A DNA stretch of 64,000 nucleotides from Heterobilharzia americana. Taxonomy: Eukaryota; Platyhelminthes; Trematoda; Strigeidida; Schistosomatidae. Shown piece after piece: positions 13,201-27,300 of the stretch. The first letter of the stretch is position 1, and every line of letters begins with the position of its first letter. The stretch lies in assembly GCA_944470555.2 (NCBI GenBank), contig OX104130.1:54903491-54967490 (forward strand). Direction: 5' to 3'. The translations under genes and the position numbers were made by a program. The notes beneath the pieces are model-generated. The model had not been told where the DNA came from, did no database searches, and was given only the letters and a program-made list of their open reading frames with translations.

Positions 13201-16200
13201 GATGAATTCAATGGCGTCCATCCAGCAATAACCTTCACTATTGAAACAGAAAGTGACGACAGCATCACCTTCTTAGATGTCCGATTGACAAGGAAGGTGG
13301 ATGGAACTATAAAAAGAAGTGTGTATCGGAAACCAACGTCAACAGGTCAATACACCCACTTCTTGAGTTTCGTCCCCTTGCAATATAAACGAAATCTCGT
13401 TAAATGTTTGGTCCATCGGGCGAGACTCATCTGTTCAGATGATACTTTTGACGAAGAGCTTCAAATTATCCACGATCTACTCAGTAGTAATGGATATCCA
13501 GAAACGTTCCTGGCTAAAAATATGAACACATCCAATATGAAAACCAGAATGCCTACAGTCTCCAAGAAACCATTGTTCCTAAGACTACAATTTCGAGGTG
13601 ACATCATCAGCGAAATTGTGACACAACGCTTAAGAAATGCCATAAGAAGATCATTTAATGCCGCCAAGTTATGTTGTGTTTTCTACAGCCGGCCGATGAT
13701 GACCACACGAACTAAAGACAGACTCCCTGACTTCTCCTCTTCTATGTGCATTTACCAGTTCAACTGCTCCTGTGGAGCTAGTTACATTGGACGTACAGTT
13801 AGGCAAGTCCGTCGTCGAATCGCCGAGCATCATCCTTCATGGCTAAGTAAGGGGGAAACCAGATTGACACGAAGCTCAATACTCTCTCATCTGATTGACA
13901 CCGGCCACCGAGTTAACATTCATAATGCCTTTAAAGTTATTTATCACATTCCTTCTCACCTCACCCATCCTCTACGAGTTCGTCTTTTACATACAGCAGA
14001 AGCCATAGGAATCCACCTACACAAGCCAAGTCTGTGTGTTCAGAAGAGATTCGTACAGCCTCTTTCTTTGCCTTGGCCATCTGTATAGCTCATTTATTAC
14101 AACAAGACTCTTCATTTCATCCACCACACAATTCACTATAACTAATATTTTAATAGCTACATTATTATTATTATTACTATTATTATTATTACAGACTTAA
14201 CCATCTTTCTCTCCCCCTACTGTCTCTAATTACCGTCAACAATTTACCATTTTACGTAACAGTTCATTTTTGCTCTTTAGTTATCATTATACAAAATATC
14301 AATTATGTAAGAACCTGTTCACAAAATCTTTCTACGATAATTAATCTTTGCTTTAGTTAACTGTCTTAATTACCTGATCAATTATCACCTTCTTGATACT
14401 TTGAGATTGATAACCTTTCATTGAACAACTCTCACCAATAGATTGGTATGTAATTTTACGTTTGAAAATGCTATATTAGTGTAGAGCCATTGATGAGGAA
14501 CTAATTGAAAAGAAATATTTCATTGCTCACATTGTTTTACTAATAAAAAATTAACACAATTTCAAACCAATGGTTCAACTATATAAAAATTCGTATATTC
14601 TGCTGAAAAAGCTGTGGCTTACATAGCAAACAGTTGAGAAATATCTTATTTTGATATTCTAAACACGCTGATTAAACCAGGTTCGACGCTCAACTTCTTC
14701 CATGACATCTGTAACAACTAGGGACTGGATGCTTATAATCTCAATTGTACAACTACAAACTGATTTTTCGATAGGCTACCCTGATACAACTTTGCAGAAT
14801 ACACTAGTCTCACTGCACAGTTTAAACAAAAATGAGTCGCGATAGGATGTGAAACACAAACCCTAGATAACTTCCCATTTTAATCTATTGATTATGAAAC
14901 ACACTAATGCCAACCAAGTTTCATTTTGCATGTTAGGAAAACGAGATGAAGCGACTTTTACTACTCTATATTCAGACCAACTAACCAATAATTAAAACTG
15001 ACTGAACTGAAAAAAACTAGGAAAATCAACGTAGAACATCGCACACAAGTGCATCGGGTCAACTTGCCACACTTCACAGTAGTACAACACAAAGAATAGG
15101 TGGATAGGAAAAGACTGATATCAAATTAGACAAAGTTGTGTAAGACAATAAACAATCTGAAAGTAATGGTAAGTGCAAATATTCAAGCTTTAGATGTCGA
15201 CGAGTGAATACGTCTGCATCACTGTCATCGATTTCCAGCCACGTTATAAAGCGTTCTCAAGCACTGATTCCTTTCGTCTCAGCGACCACAACCACCCGGT
15301 CCACATCTCCCTACCCGACTCAGACTGACAGTCAGACTTCATCGACTGGTGCCATGTCTTAATTTGGCCACCCTTCAACCTAATCCAACTTCCCCTAACA
15401 TTGGACGTCGAGGTAGTAGTGGATCGGCATGCGCGGTACATCTTCAAGCCATCTTAGTCGACTAAGGTTCACAACCTCATCAATCAACTTGTCTATCTTG
15501 TCTGACACCCTTCGCCTGACCTAAACATTCTCAAACGTTGATTCCACGAAACGCAGGCAGTACTATGCAGATACCTATGATCGGAAGCATGTAACCCCTT
15601 CGTATCTTATACTTTCAACGGCCATGTCTCGGACGTATTTATTCATCTATCCAAATCAACATAGGATCAGGCATTACTGCGTAACGGTCCAAGTTACCAC
15701 AACTCATATCAGTACATCAAGTAAAAAAGCAGTGAAGTGCAAGATGAAGAAACGAAATTCATTCAAAAGAGAGAAAGGAAGAATGAGAAAATAATGAGAT
15801 TCGATAGAGCGTTAAGATGAGGATAATGTGTGTGTATACATCTGCGCCACTAACATCGGTTCTCATTCATATCACCTAGACTCGCCAACCACTGGTTTCT
15901 CTTGTCCCACGGACCCCAACCAACTAGTCTGCATCGCCCAACATGCTTCAAGGCAACAGTTAAGGATTTCATGCATGAATACCATGTTTTAGTCTGGCCG
16001 CCACGAGCCTTTTTCCAACCTGAGCCTACTTCGGTCAACATTGTGTGACGACGCTGACGGTGGTTAGGTATACGTAACATATGTCCCAACCATCTCAGTC
16101 GAAGAAGGTTCACAACCTCGTCAACTGATTTATCTCTTCTCCCTAAAACTCTATACCTGACTTCTGCGTTATTCACGTGGTGACACCACGGAATACAGTC

Positions 16201-19200
16201 TATACTATGAAGGTAATGGTGGTCAAACATCTGAATCCTTCTCATGTCTTCTACATTTAATGGTCATGTTTCACAGCCATAGAGTATAACAGAGAGGACT
16301 GTAGCACAGTGCACTCGATCGTTAATGGACAATCGGATATCACGGCGACGCCACAGGTGGCGTAGGTTGGCGAAAGCCAACCGAGCCTTTTGTATCCGTG
16401 CAGAGATTTCATCGGCCACTGAGCCACCAGAGCAGGTGTGAACCTACTTCCCAGATAAGTGAAGTGGTTGACACACTCAATCACTATACTCTCTACTGTT
16501 AGCCACGTGGGGCACCGCTGAAGACCAGTCTTGGAGCAAACATTTGCATCGGGTGGTGAGAAACGTATCCCAAACATTCTCAAATTCCCACTCAGTGTCC
16601 AGAAGACTCTGCATCTTGTCAGCTTCTTCACCTAACAGGACAATGCCATCTTCATATTTTAAGTCTAATGAAAATCTCATGCGATTAGTTCGACCTCTGT
16701 GTAATAAGGTGACGTGAGGAGACCTCCATGAGAATATCTATGATAAAATTAATAAGAATGGAGACAGTGGGCACCCTTGACGGACACCACTCGATGAGCG
16801 TCGCTCCTTGGACATCTCACCATAGGCTGTAACACGCCCACAAGTGCTAGAGTAGAGAGCCTTTAATAAGGTGATGTACTTACACGGCACGCCTATCAGT
16901 AAGAGACATTGCCATAAGACTTCTCCATCAAGGGAGTCGAATGCCGCCACCTTCAGGTCGAGAAATACAGCTATTGTCGGGCGTCGTTAAGCGTGTCTGT
17001 GTTCAAAACGTAGTGTAGTGTGAATATTTAGTCGATGCGCCCGTAGCTATGTCTAAATCCTGCCTGGTTTTCTCGGGCTTGCTGTTCCCGAGCTCCACTC
17101 AGGTGTCGAATAATTATAGAACCTAGGATCTTGGACACTATGTTCGTCAGGCTGATTCCTCTGTGATTACCTCAAGAGGACTTCTCGTCTTTCTTGAAGA
17201 CTGGAATAATCAGTGGTTCATACCAGTCAGAGGGGATCGTATTTGATTCCCATATACTGGTTAACACTTCCGATAACCTGACTAAGAGCACCTTACCACC
17301 ATCCTTGTATACCTCTGGAGTTAGTCCATCTGGTTTAGCCGCACTTCCTCGTTTCAAGTCACCTACAGCTTTCTCGACTTCTCCTAGTGTCGGGGGGCCT
17401 ATCTCAATGTTCCATTCAGGATCTGACTGGATAGCGAGCAACGTAATGGTGGGTGGAAGCCAGTGAAACACCCCTCGAAGTGTTCTGCCCATCGCTCCAG
17501 TCGTCTCTGAGAGTGAATAGCAGGTCCGTCCTTCTCCGCTATAGCCTCACTAAACGTTGTTGACCTTTTTCCCCCAGTCTCCTTAATAGTCTAATTAACT
17601 GTCTACTGTTACCAATTGCCGCTGCCTTTTCCATCTCTTTAGCCTTCGCTGCCCACCACTGTTTGCGGTCGTTGCGTAGACTTTTTCTCAATCTACTTTT
17701 AAGTTGCACCCGCCCTTCATTGTACTCAGAGCCTGTTGGGTGCGTTCACGTGCATCCATTAGTTCGGAAGAAGCTGCTGATATCCATTGGTTCTTTTTAG
17801 CCACTATTAAGATATATAAGTGGCACTTTCATCACACTACATATGCACCTTTAACATCAAGATATTCGCTATGGGTATTTTTACAAATATTTCAACATTC
17901 TCCATTACCATTACCATCATCATCATCAATATCAACATAGAACCAGGCGTTGCTGTGATACGATAAGCAAACCAGATAACAAATAATAAGCTGAAAGATG
18001 AAGAAAGGAAGAAGAATCGATCAAAAGTAGTAGGAAGCAGCAAGAGAGAAGAAGGGAAAATAAGAAAATATTGAATTCACTATAGCAGCTAAGATTGAAA
18101 TAATGCTTGGATAAATCCGCACCGCGCTAGGAACCCAAAGTACAAATAAATAATAAATGAATGACAACATATGCACCACTGACACTGATTTTGACCCATA
18201 TCACGTGGAGTCTCTACGATCAGTTTCTCTTGTCACGTGGTCTGCAACTAGCCACTCTACATCTCCCTACATGCTTCAGACCAAGAGCTTCATGTAGTGA
18301 TGCCATGTTTTAATCTGGTAGCCCTTAGTCTTTTTTCTAGTTCGAACTTACTTCAGCTAATACTGCGCAACTAAGCAGACGGTGACTGGGCATACGTAAC
18401 AAATGTTCAAGGTATCTCAGTTGATGAAGGCTCATGACCTTATCATATGACTTTCCACTCCTCCCTACTATTTTACAACTGACTTCTTTGTTATTCACGT
18501 GGTGACATCACGAGAGCGGCGGCGCCACTTTTATTGCTTCCACTACCACTGTTTTACTGACTCATAATAATACATATTCCTAAAGAAGCAATCCTAAACC
18601 TAATTTCATTTGTGTTAGTTTACGAAGTGCATAAATCATCGTCAAGGCTCTTGAAACACTAGCCCTATCGTGGTATAAAAAGGAGAGAAAGTGTAGATAT
18701 TGTCTACATAGACTTAACAATTGTCAAACCGAAATTTTTAAAAAATGATCGTAAGGTTTCTGATTAAAAAAAAAGACGAAAATTAAATAGTGATCATGTT
18801 GAGAAATACAAAACTTACCTGGAAACTTTAATATTTTGTTTTTCTAAGTAAGAAGGTCCCCCTTGTTCTCGATCGATGATAATGATTACCTGTTCAGTGC
18901 ATATACCAGATTGTCGAAGAAGCTATAGAGGTTAACAAGTTAATGAAAGGGGTTCATTGTGAATTTTTAAAGACACCTGTAAGTCATTTACATTGCTGCC
19001 TTTGTCTATCATTATTGAAAGGAAAGTTATGCTAAAATATTTTTGTGGAGTGACTTTCAAACTACTCTATCAACCGTCATAATTATGAAGTTCGTTATTG
19101 ATATTGGCACTGCAATACAAGCGGTATAATCAAACATATTTTCAATGAAGTATAATGATTCTGACTGTGCTTATTTCCAATGGCTTTTAATTCTACTAGT

Positions 19201-20973
19201 GTAGCTGCTAGGGTAGCGTTTAAAGTCACTGACTGCTATCTTGTTCAAACTACAACAAACTCACTGTAAATTCCAATCGAAGTAATTGTAAAACAAAATG
19301 CACGACACAATAATCTATTGAATATGTATCAGCTTAATAAATAACCGATCATTTTCTCAAGCAATACAAGTATCCAAATAACCCACATATTGAAAACTAC
19401 ATGATACTCGAGCCTCAGATTGACTTTTCGGCTATCTGAGGACTTACTATAGTACATTCTGGAATTCCTGACAGTCCTAGGTAATGAAAGAAACCGGCTT
19501 TGACTGAATTCCCCACGTTGTTAATAACGACCTGTGAACTGATGAAGTATATTCATCAGCACGTCAATTAAAGGTCAGGATTACATGGAGGTAATCTGCT
19601 TTTTATATAGAATGTATCCAAAATTAACATGAGATGACCACAGGGTTTTTGATCACCCAAAATCTCAGAGCAGATATCGAGTGTAAGTAATCAGTAGGTG
19701 AAGATGCTCAAGTTCGGAAAACATGAAATAATGACGTTTACCTGCATTAACTTTAATTTACCTTGACCCACATTAAGATACTACCCATTTCCATGCAATA
19801 TGAAGCCGGAGTAAGTTGGTGGCAGCTCCTAAAAAAACACAAAAAGACACTACACTAGGCTGGGGAATTTTAAAATACTGGTCGCAAGTGAGTGACAAAC
19901 TTTAGGCTGGTTAGTTAGGATTTCAGAGATTATAGGAAATGGTTGACTAAGAACAATTTTTATTGATGGCATGGATTCATCGGACTACTTTCAAATTTCT
20001 ACGGAGATTTGTTTTCAGTCTATATAAAACTACTTTATTGCTGCTTGTTTCTTCGAACACCAACTTGGTTAGTGACTTCGTCCATGCTTCCATGCTACAT
20101 AATAGTGGTAATGAATGTTTCGCTTGTCAAGTGACGTATGATATCACTACTTTCAGTTAGATAAGATTTTTCACAGATCATAAAGCAAACTGTTACTACT
20201 AGAATCAGTCTTGAAAATAAGATACTGATGTGGGAAAGAATACGAATGAGGAACAATAGAATTGTTGACTGGGAAAATTCCACTAAGCACTGATAAAATA
20301 TTAAACGTCGCACTCAAAGCACTTCAAGCAATAGTGTTTGATTCCATCTGAAGGTTTGTGAGGGTTTATTGATTGATTTTAGAATGGAATTCATTATGGA
20401 GTGATATCAGTTGGAGAAACATTGAAAATCTTAGAGTACTGGATAGCTGATCCCCGGCGGGGTCATAGGAGTGCACTACTGAGGAGTCCCATAATGGGGC
20501 GAAACAGCTGTTCAGTGCTCTCAGATTTCCAATGTTCCTACAACTGATCTCCGTTCATAATGAATTCTCCTTAAGTTTCTGTCGCTTTTTCGTTTGTCCT
20601 TTGTACTTCCTTCCGACATTTCACTTTTTTCTTCCAGAACTCAAACCGATTGAATGTCAACTTTGGTACATTTTCTCAGTGATGATGTATTACGCACTAT
20701 TTATGTGCGTTCATATAAGCAACACTCGCCTCAGTAGGATTAGGCAAACAAAAATGTATTCAATTTTTAATTCAGTCCATAGCTGACAAGTAGTTCAAAC
20801 CTATTATTCTCCAACTGTCATCTAGTAACCACGGGTAGAGAGCAGCAAAGGTTCCAGATGTCCTACAATTTCTGTGAGGTTCGAAACATAGTCTGACATC
20901 CGCTGTAATAGTAATTACTGAGGTATTAGAATCGAAGGTGACCTGGTAGCGAATCTCACGCTGATGAAATTCC

Positions 20974-21024
<51 letters not shown>

Positions 21025-24000
21025 CCTCGCCTGGTTAACTAGTTCACTAGTTACCAGCCGGTCCTAAGCCCGGGTAAAGAGGGAAGGTCGGGCGTAGGGA
21101 TAGCAACCCTACCCCGTAAAACAAATCTAACCGCTAAACAAACTTCAAAGCACAAACAAAATATAAAAAATAAAAACAAAATTATTCCTCTCTGGAATCG
21201 GAGAGGCGAAATAACGCCAGTTGGTGAAAGCCCACAGGGAGACAATTGGCCGGGCCGATGTGTCTTCTCTCGATGAAAGCGAAAGTAAACGTGGGGACAT
21301 GGAATGTCCAAACGATGTTTAAACCCAGCAAGGCAGCTCAGATTGCAAAGGAGATGAAGAGATATCATATCGAAGTGCTTGGAATTTGCGAAAGCAGAAG
21401 GAATGGGAGTGGACTCTCCAAACTGTCAACTGGAGAATCAATAATCTACTCCGGTATTGTCACCCAGACGACAACCACGAGCACACTGAGTGTTGGAGTG
21501 GCTATCATGATGTCCCCAAGAGCATCGAAGGCCCTCATGCAGTGGGAACCAATCTCCTCCAGGATCATGACAGCAAGATTCAACTCAAAAGGAAGGAAGG
21601 TCACAATCATACAATGCTATGCACCTACAAATAATGCAGAGCAAGAGAAAAAGGGGGAATTCTACAGACAACTTCAATCAACACTGGACAAGACCTCAGT
21701 TGGCGACATACACCAAACTAATGGGTTGGGTGACATGAATGCCAAACTGGGAGTGGACAACACAGGAAGAGAACTAACCATGGGTCGAGAAGCGCTAGGT
21801 GAGGTGATGAACGAGAATGGAGAATTGTTTGCAGAATCCTGTGCATTCAACGACTTGGTGATTGGAGTCAGGCAGTGTTTTCAAACACAAGGATATCCAC
21901 AAAGCAGCCACATGGATGTCACCAGACCCAGGACACACTACACTAAAAATCAAATCGACTTTATCTCAATCTCAATAAAGTGGAGATGCAGTCTACTTGA
22001 CACAAGGTGAAGAAGAGGAGCAGATGTAGGTTTACACAACTCACTATCCAGTGCAAGGAACCTTCCAAATCAAGTTAAAAGCCTTCAAGGAAGCTGGTGA
22101 TAGACCGCAGTTCAAGTACAACACACAGAAACTCAAGGACGAAACTACAAAGGAAATCTTGACAGTCAGCCATCAAGACAAAATGGGAGATATCGAGGAA
22201 CATCCCTGAAGAAACCTGTGTGGAAGAACACTGGAAGTCTTTGAAAGAGATGTGGAAAGAAACCTGCACAACAGTATTAGGAAGGAAGAAGAAAGAAGAT
22301 AAGGAATGGATCTCGACGGATACATGGAAGCTGATAGATCAGGGAGAGGAGGATGGTGAGGCAGAAGATAAACCAGTGCAAGGATGCTCAACGACATGAG
22401 GAACTCAGTAAAATGTCAAAAATACTGGACAAAGAAGTGAAGAAGAGTGCACGCAAAGACAAAAGACACTTCTACGAAACACTGGCAAGTGAAGCAGAAC
22501 AGGCTGAAGGTAGGAGAGATAGAGACCTGAGGACATTGTATCAAATAACCAGGTTGCTATCTGGGAAGAGATCAACGCAGACGAAACCAATAAAAGATGA
22601 TGAAGGAAATTTAATTACGAAAGAAGAGAAACAAAGGAAACAATGGGCCGACCACTTCAAGAAGCTCTTGAATCAACCACCACCTGCACTTCGTCCAGAA
22701 ATACCACCTACAGTCCAGCCGCTGAACTACAAGTGAACATAAATCCCCCAACAAAAGTGGAAGTCATGAACGCCATAAAGCTACTGAAATGCGGGAAAGC
22801 AGCAGGACCACACGGGATCCCACCAGAAGCACTGAAAAAAGACGCAGAGACAACAGCAGACATGCTCACACCACATCACTATTGCAGAAGGTATGGAATG
22901 AAGAGAAGGTACCTGGCGATTGATTGTAAGAAGGGTTACCTTGTCAAACTCCCGAAAAGGGAGACCTCAGTGTTTGCAAGAACTGGCGAGGAATCACTCT
23001 CCTGTTCACCCCAAGCAAAATATTAACCCGCATCATCCTGGAGAGGCTAAAGGATGCACTGGATTCAAAACTACAACCGGAACAGGCAGGCTTCAGGAAG
23101 TACAAATCATGTGCAGACCAAATTGCAACGCTACGCCACGCATCATCATGGAAGAGAGAATAGAATGGCAGTCAACTCTCTACCTCAACTTCATCGACTT
23201 TGAAAAGGCCTTCGACAGCGTCAAATGAGAAGTAATTTGGAAACTGCTTCAACACTACAGAATACAACAAACCTTTATCAGCCTCATTCGACAACTATAT
23301 AAAGACGCCACATGCCAAGTAATTCACAATCGGTAGCTCAGTGATGCCTTTGAAGTGAAGGCGGGAGTAAAACAAGACTGCCTACTATCACCCATGATAT
23401 TCCTGATTGTGGTCGACTGGATCACGCAGCAAACTGTGAGGAGAGAGAAGAGGGTGATACACTGGTCCGAGGAAAAGATCCTAGAAGGTTTGGATTTCGC
23501 CAACGATGACTTGTGTCTGATGTCACACAACCTTGAAGATCTACAGGCGAAAACTAACAAGTTGACAGAAGAGGCAGCAAAGACGGGACTTCAAGTGAAT
23601 ATAGAGAAGACAGAGGTGATGAAGATACCCAACCAACAACTCCAACAACAACAAAAAACTCCAATCACCATCAACCGGAGAAACTTAAAGGAAGTAGCCT
23701 CGCCCACCTATCTAGGCAGCACCGTCCCAACTACAGGCGGCACAAGCACAGACGAGGATGTCAAAGTCAACCAGGATCGGAAAAGCAAGACAGGCGTTCA
23801 TTAGCCTGAAACCAGTGTGAAGATCTTCCCCACTCACCACAAAGCGTGAACAACATCCGGATTTTCAACACCAGCGTCAAATCAGTTCTTCTGTATGGTT
23901 CAGAGACTTGGCGTGTTACGAAAGGCATTTCCAACAAACTACAGACATTCATCAACAACTGCCACCTACGCTGGCTCGTTACTGAAGCTCAGATGGCCAG

Positions 24001-24342
24001 AATAATAAGAATAAGCAATAAGGAACTCTAGCTGGCAACGAACCAACGAAGAAGCTATCACCCAACAAATATGCAGTGGAAGGAAGTGGAGATGGATTGA
24101 ACATACACTGAGAGGGCCAACTGGGGACAACATGCGCCATGTCAGGATATCGAGTGGAACCCCGATGGGAAGAGACGAGATGGGCGTCCGAGGAGAGGGT
24201 GACATGGAGGAGATCGTGCGAGGAGGAAATGAGAGCTTCTGGGCTGTCGTGGAGCCAGGTTCAAAGGATTGCAGAGAACAGATTGGAATGGAGACGTGCT
24301 ACTGAAACCCTATGTTCCATTAGGAACCCAAGGGACTAATTA

Positions 24343-24393
<51 letters not shown>

Positions 24394-27300
24394 CTTATTA
24401 TTCACTTTTTTATACAAACACAGTCGATAGCTTTCCCGGACAAAATGACATTTTTTTAACATTGGCATAGAGCCCAACCCATATCACTTCACTACAAAGC
24501 AGTTGAGGAGACAGAGCTAGTATGGATCAAAGGAGATAGAAATATGAGAAATAAAAGAGGACAGTAATACCATACCTTACCACTAAGTTATCCCTCCCTT
24601 TCATATACATGTGTATAGACATTGATATCTAACAGTAAGTTGTATGTTTCTAAACTGTTAAGGCAAATCGAGATCAATAGATCAAAATCTTAGACTATTT
24701 AAAATAGTTAAATTCATATAGAATACACTTTTTGGTAATTGCACAAAAATGGCACATTTAATTACGTGTTATGATAAAGACAGCAGTAAATCTCACTACA
24801 CTAATGTCACCTTATAAATAAGTTTCATTATGGAGTAAAATCAATTGAAGAGCGGTCTTGTTCTAGCTTAAAACCTGTTTGTAGTTTACTTTTTTTCATT
24901 CTTTTCAGCAGTCTCTGCGTAACTAACCGGGTAAAACATTGAATAAACTACGAGAAATCGACTAAAATGTCAATGAAACTCCTTTGATGGTTGAGTAAAG
25001 TTTTTATCAGTGAAAACAAGTAGTAGCTTTCGATTTTCTATAGGTGTTAAACTAATATCAAAGTAAGAAAACTCATCCCCATACACATGAATATATTGAC
25101 AGTTTATAAACTGGAAACAATTCAGCACTGAATAATTAAGAATATGAAGTTAGCCAAAGTAAAAGATAACAAGAAATATATTACCTTAGCAACAGAAGAT
25201 ACACTACTACCAGATGTTACAACATCTTCGATAATCACACAATTTTGTCCATTTTTCCAAACTCCTTCAATCATTTGTTTAGTTCCATAAGATTTAGCTT
25301 CCTTTCGGCACATCACCATTGAGATATTTTCTCTAACGGAGATACACTAATAATAAATCAATAAACATGACAATATTCATACATGTCATAAATATCTTAC
25401 TATTAAGTGTATACAAAAATCTTCGACATCATATAATCCAGTCAATGGCTACAAATGAAGCTTATTAGAAATGGTTTCCATCATATCCCAGTCATTTTGT
25501 GTAATATGAATCAGTCACTTCTGTAGTTGAATCCATCATTTTTCAATAATGATTGAAGATACTTCTGGTGTCACAGTTAGAGATATTTCTTGCAGAACAA
25601 GATGTTTGCAGACAAACCATATGATCCTGACTAAGGGGTTCCATTGAATTTAATTTATGTGTTTACATTAATCAAGGTATTTCCACAAATAAAACAAATC
25701 ACACATCTAATATTCCTTAATCACTAATCCTCGTTATATGGTATCCATTGGTGGTGAATGTCAACTTTAAATTTTGTAAAGTCTAATCTGTACAACGAAA
25801 AATGAAGTAAAATAAGCGCAATAAAATGAAAGAAAAAGAGAGAACGAGCCAAATGTAGTTAATGAATGTTTAAACAGCACAATGAGATAACAAAGATTAT
25901 CTGAAAAATATGATATATTAGAGCTATACATTTCAAACAATCTAACTGATCACAATATGGACTTGTTGAACTATGTATATGAAAATTTATGAAAAGGATC
26001 AGTTAAGTCAATAGGAAATATGATAAAAAACTAAATCTTAATCATATCACTGTTGGCATGAAAATTATAGTCAATACTACCAAGGTCAGTTCAACGTGAT
26101 TACTAATTATTACTGTTTGTTGATATACTTGTATTTCTGCATTGTTATACTGGGTAGAATTGATCGACCTCTGTTGGCATATGAACTCCTATGAGGATGT
26201 TTTGATATTGTCTGAATACATATATTATTATTATTATTATTTACTTGGTTGTGGCCAGTAGAAGAATCCAGGACGTACATTTCGTCCTATTTAGGACTCG
26301 TCAGTTGTCCCTAACCACTTGTCATGACTAATTTCTAGTATCCGTTTGGCAATAAATCAAGATGGACTTTTGTCATCTGAACTTATCAGCTCTGTCGAGG
26401 TCATTCGTTTTTGCAGCCACTTAGGTACATGTTCAACCATTCTTAACTGAACATCATGATTATTCTTCCCTAGATATGTGTAATCACACATACATGCACA
26501 CTGAAAAACAGTGGAATGTGATGCAATCGTTTATGTGTTGTTTTGCTTTTTGTTGTAACATGGATTTTACCTTCTCTACAATGATGACTTTATAGTAATA
26601 ATGGATACTGGTTAACAGTGGAATCCAGGATGGGCATTTAATCCTACTTGGGACTCATGAGTTGGATGTACCTGCCTTTCAGTGAGTGATATTGTTCCCG
26701 CCGGGATTCTTACTCGAAAGCGGTCGCTTCAAACGCCAAAGCATTATCCACTACACCACTGAGCCACGATAGCCACTTCTTGTGCGACGGGTACAGTTTT
26801 AGTATAACTGTCTGTATTATACATCTAGCTGACGAGTCCCAAACAGGACGAAATGCGCATCCTGGATTCCTCTAATAGTCACTTTCCATCATTACTATAA
26901 TTAGAACACAGGTAATATCGAGGCGTCCGCGCAGGAGTACATATGCCAATAGAGACCGGTCAATTCGGTCCAATCAACGATGGTATAATACAAGCAGTTA
27001 TATAATGATGACTTTGGCTACAAAAACAATTTGTACTCACGTTGCACCTACCTTGGTAGTATTGACTATAATTTTCATCCTAACAATGACGTGAATTTGA
27101 TTTTGTTTTTTCTCTGCCCTCTCTTCATATTCTCATGTTTCCTATTGACTTAGTTGACCCTTTTCATAAATGACCATAGATATTGTTCGACAAGTGATCA
27201 GATTGCTGGAAGTATAGAGAGCTAATACATCACATTTTTAGATAATGTTTGTCTTCGCATTACGCTGTTTGAATTTATCAAAAGGACTAATCCCTTTGAT

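Larger units (their letters stand above)
12300..14545 (+). mobile_element. Penelope-like retroelement with inverted terminal repeats
   Basis: One open frame (12577-14088) carrying reverse transcriptase plus GIY-YIG endonuclease lies between two inverted repeats of about 230 bp, 12311-12543 and 14314-14542. Inverted or direct terminal repeats of this kind are known for Penelope-like elements. The unit sits in UMPS intron 4, antisense to the gene. A short AT-rich sequence (TAATAAAAAATT) occurs at both outer edges and could be a target duplication, but its simplicity makes this weak. The 5' part of the coding region is missing. Confidence 0.9.
25867..27274. mobile_element. Foldback element with about 240-bp inverted arms, interrupted by SINEs
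   Basis: The left arm (25867-26110) and right arm (27030-27274) are reverse complements over most of their length, sharing GTCAATACTACCAAGGT, GAAAATTATAGTC and an AACAGC...TTATCTGA end. A related foldback without the insert lies at 53497-53890. The middle 0.9 kb is filled by three SM-alpha-type units and a TTA microsatellite. No transposase is visible, so it is a non-autonomous element of unknown class. It lies in UMPS intron 2. Confidence 0.75.

Noticed and set aside
12330..14530. Hammerhead ribozyme in the terminal repeats of the Penelope-like element
   Set aside because: Both arms contain TTGATGAGG followed by GAAATATTTC and a GAGC/GCTC outer pairing, which recalls the hammerheads reported in such elements. 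However, the first core base is T, not C, and no stem II can be paired before GAAA.
20095..20313. Short hydrophobic open frames in introns (also 2237-2446, 29734-29937, 27788-28039)
   Set aside because: Chance frames in AT-rich DNA. Hydrophobicity comes from T-rich codons, with no initiation, splice or similarity support.
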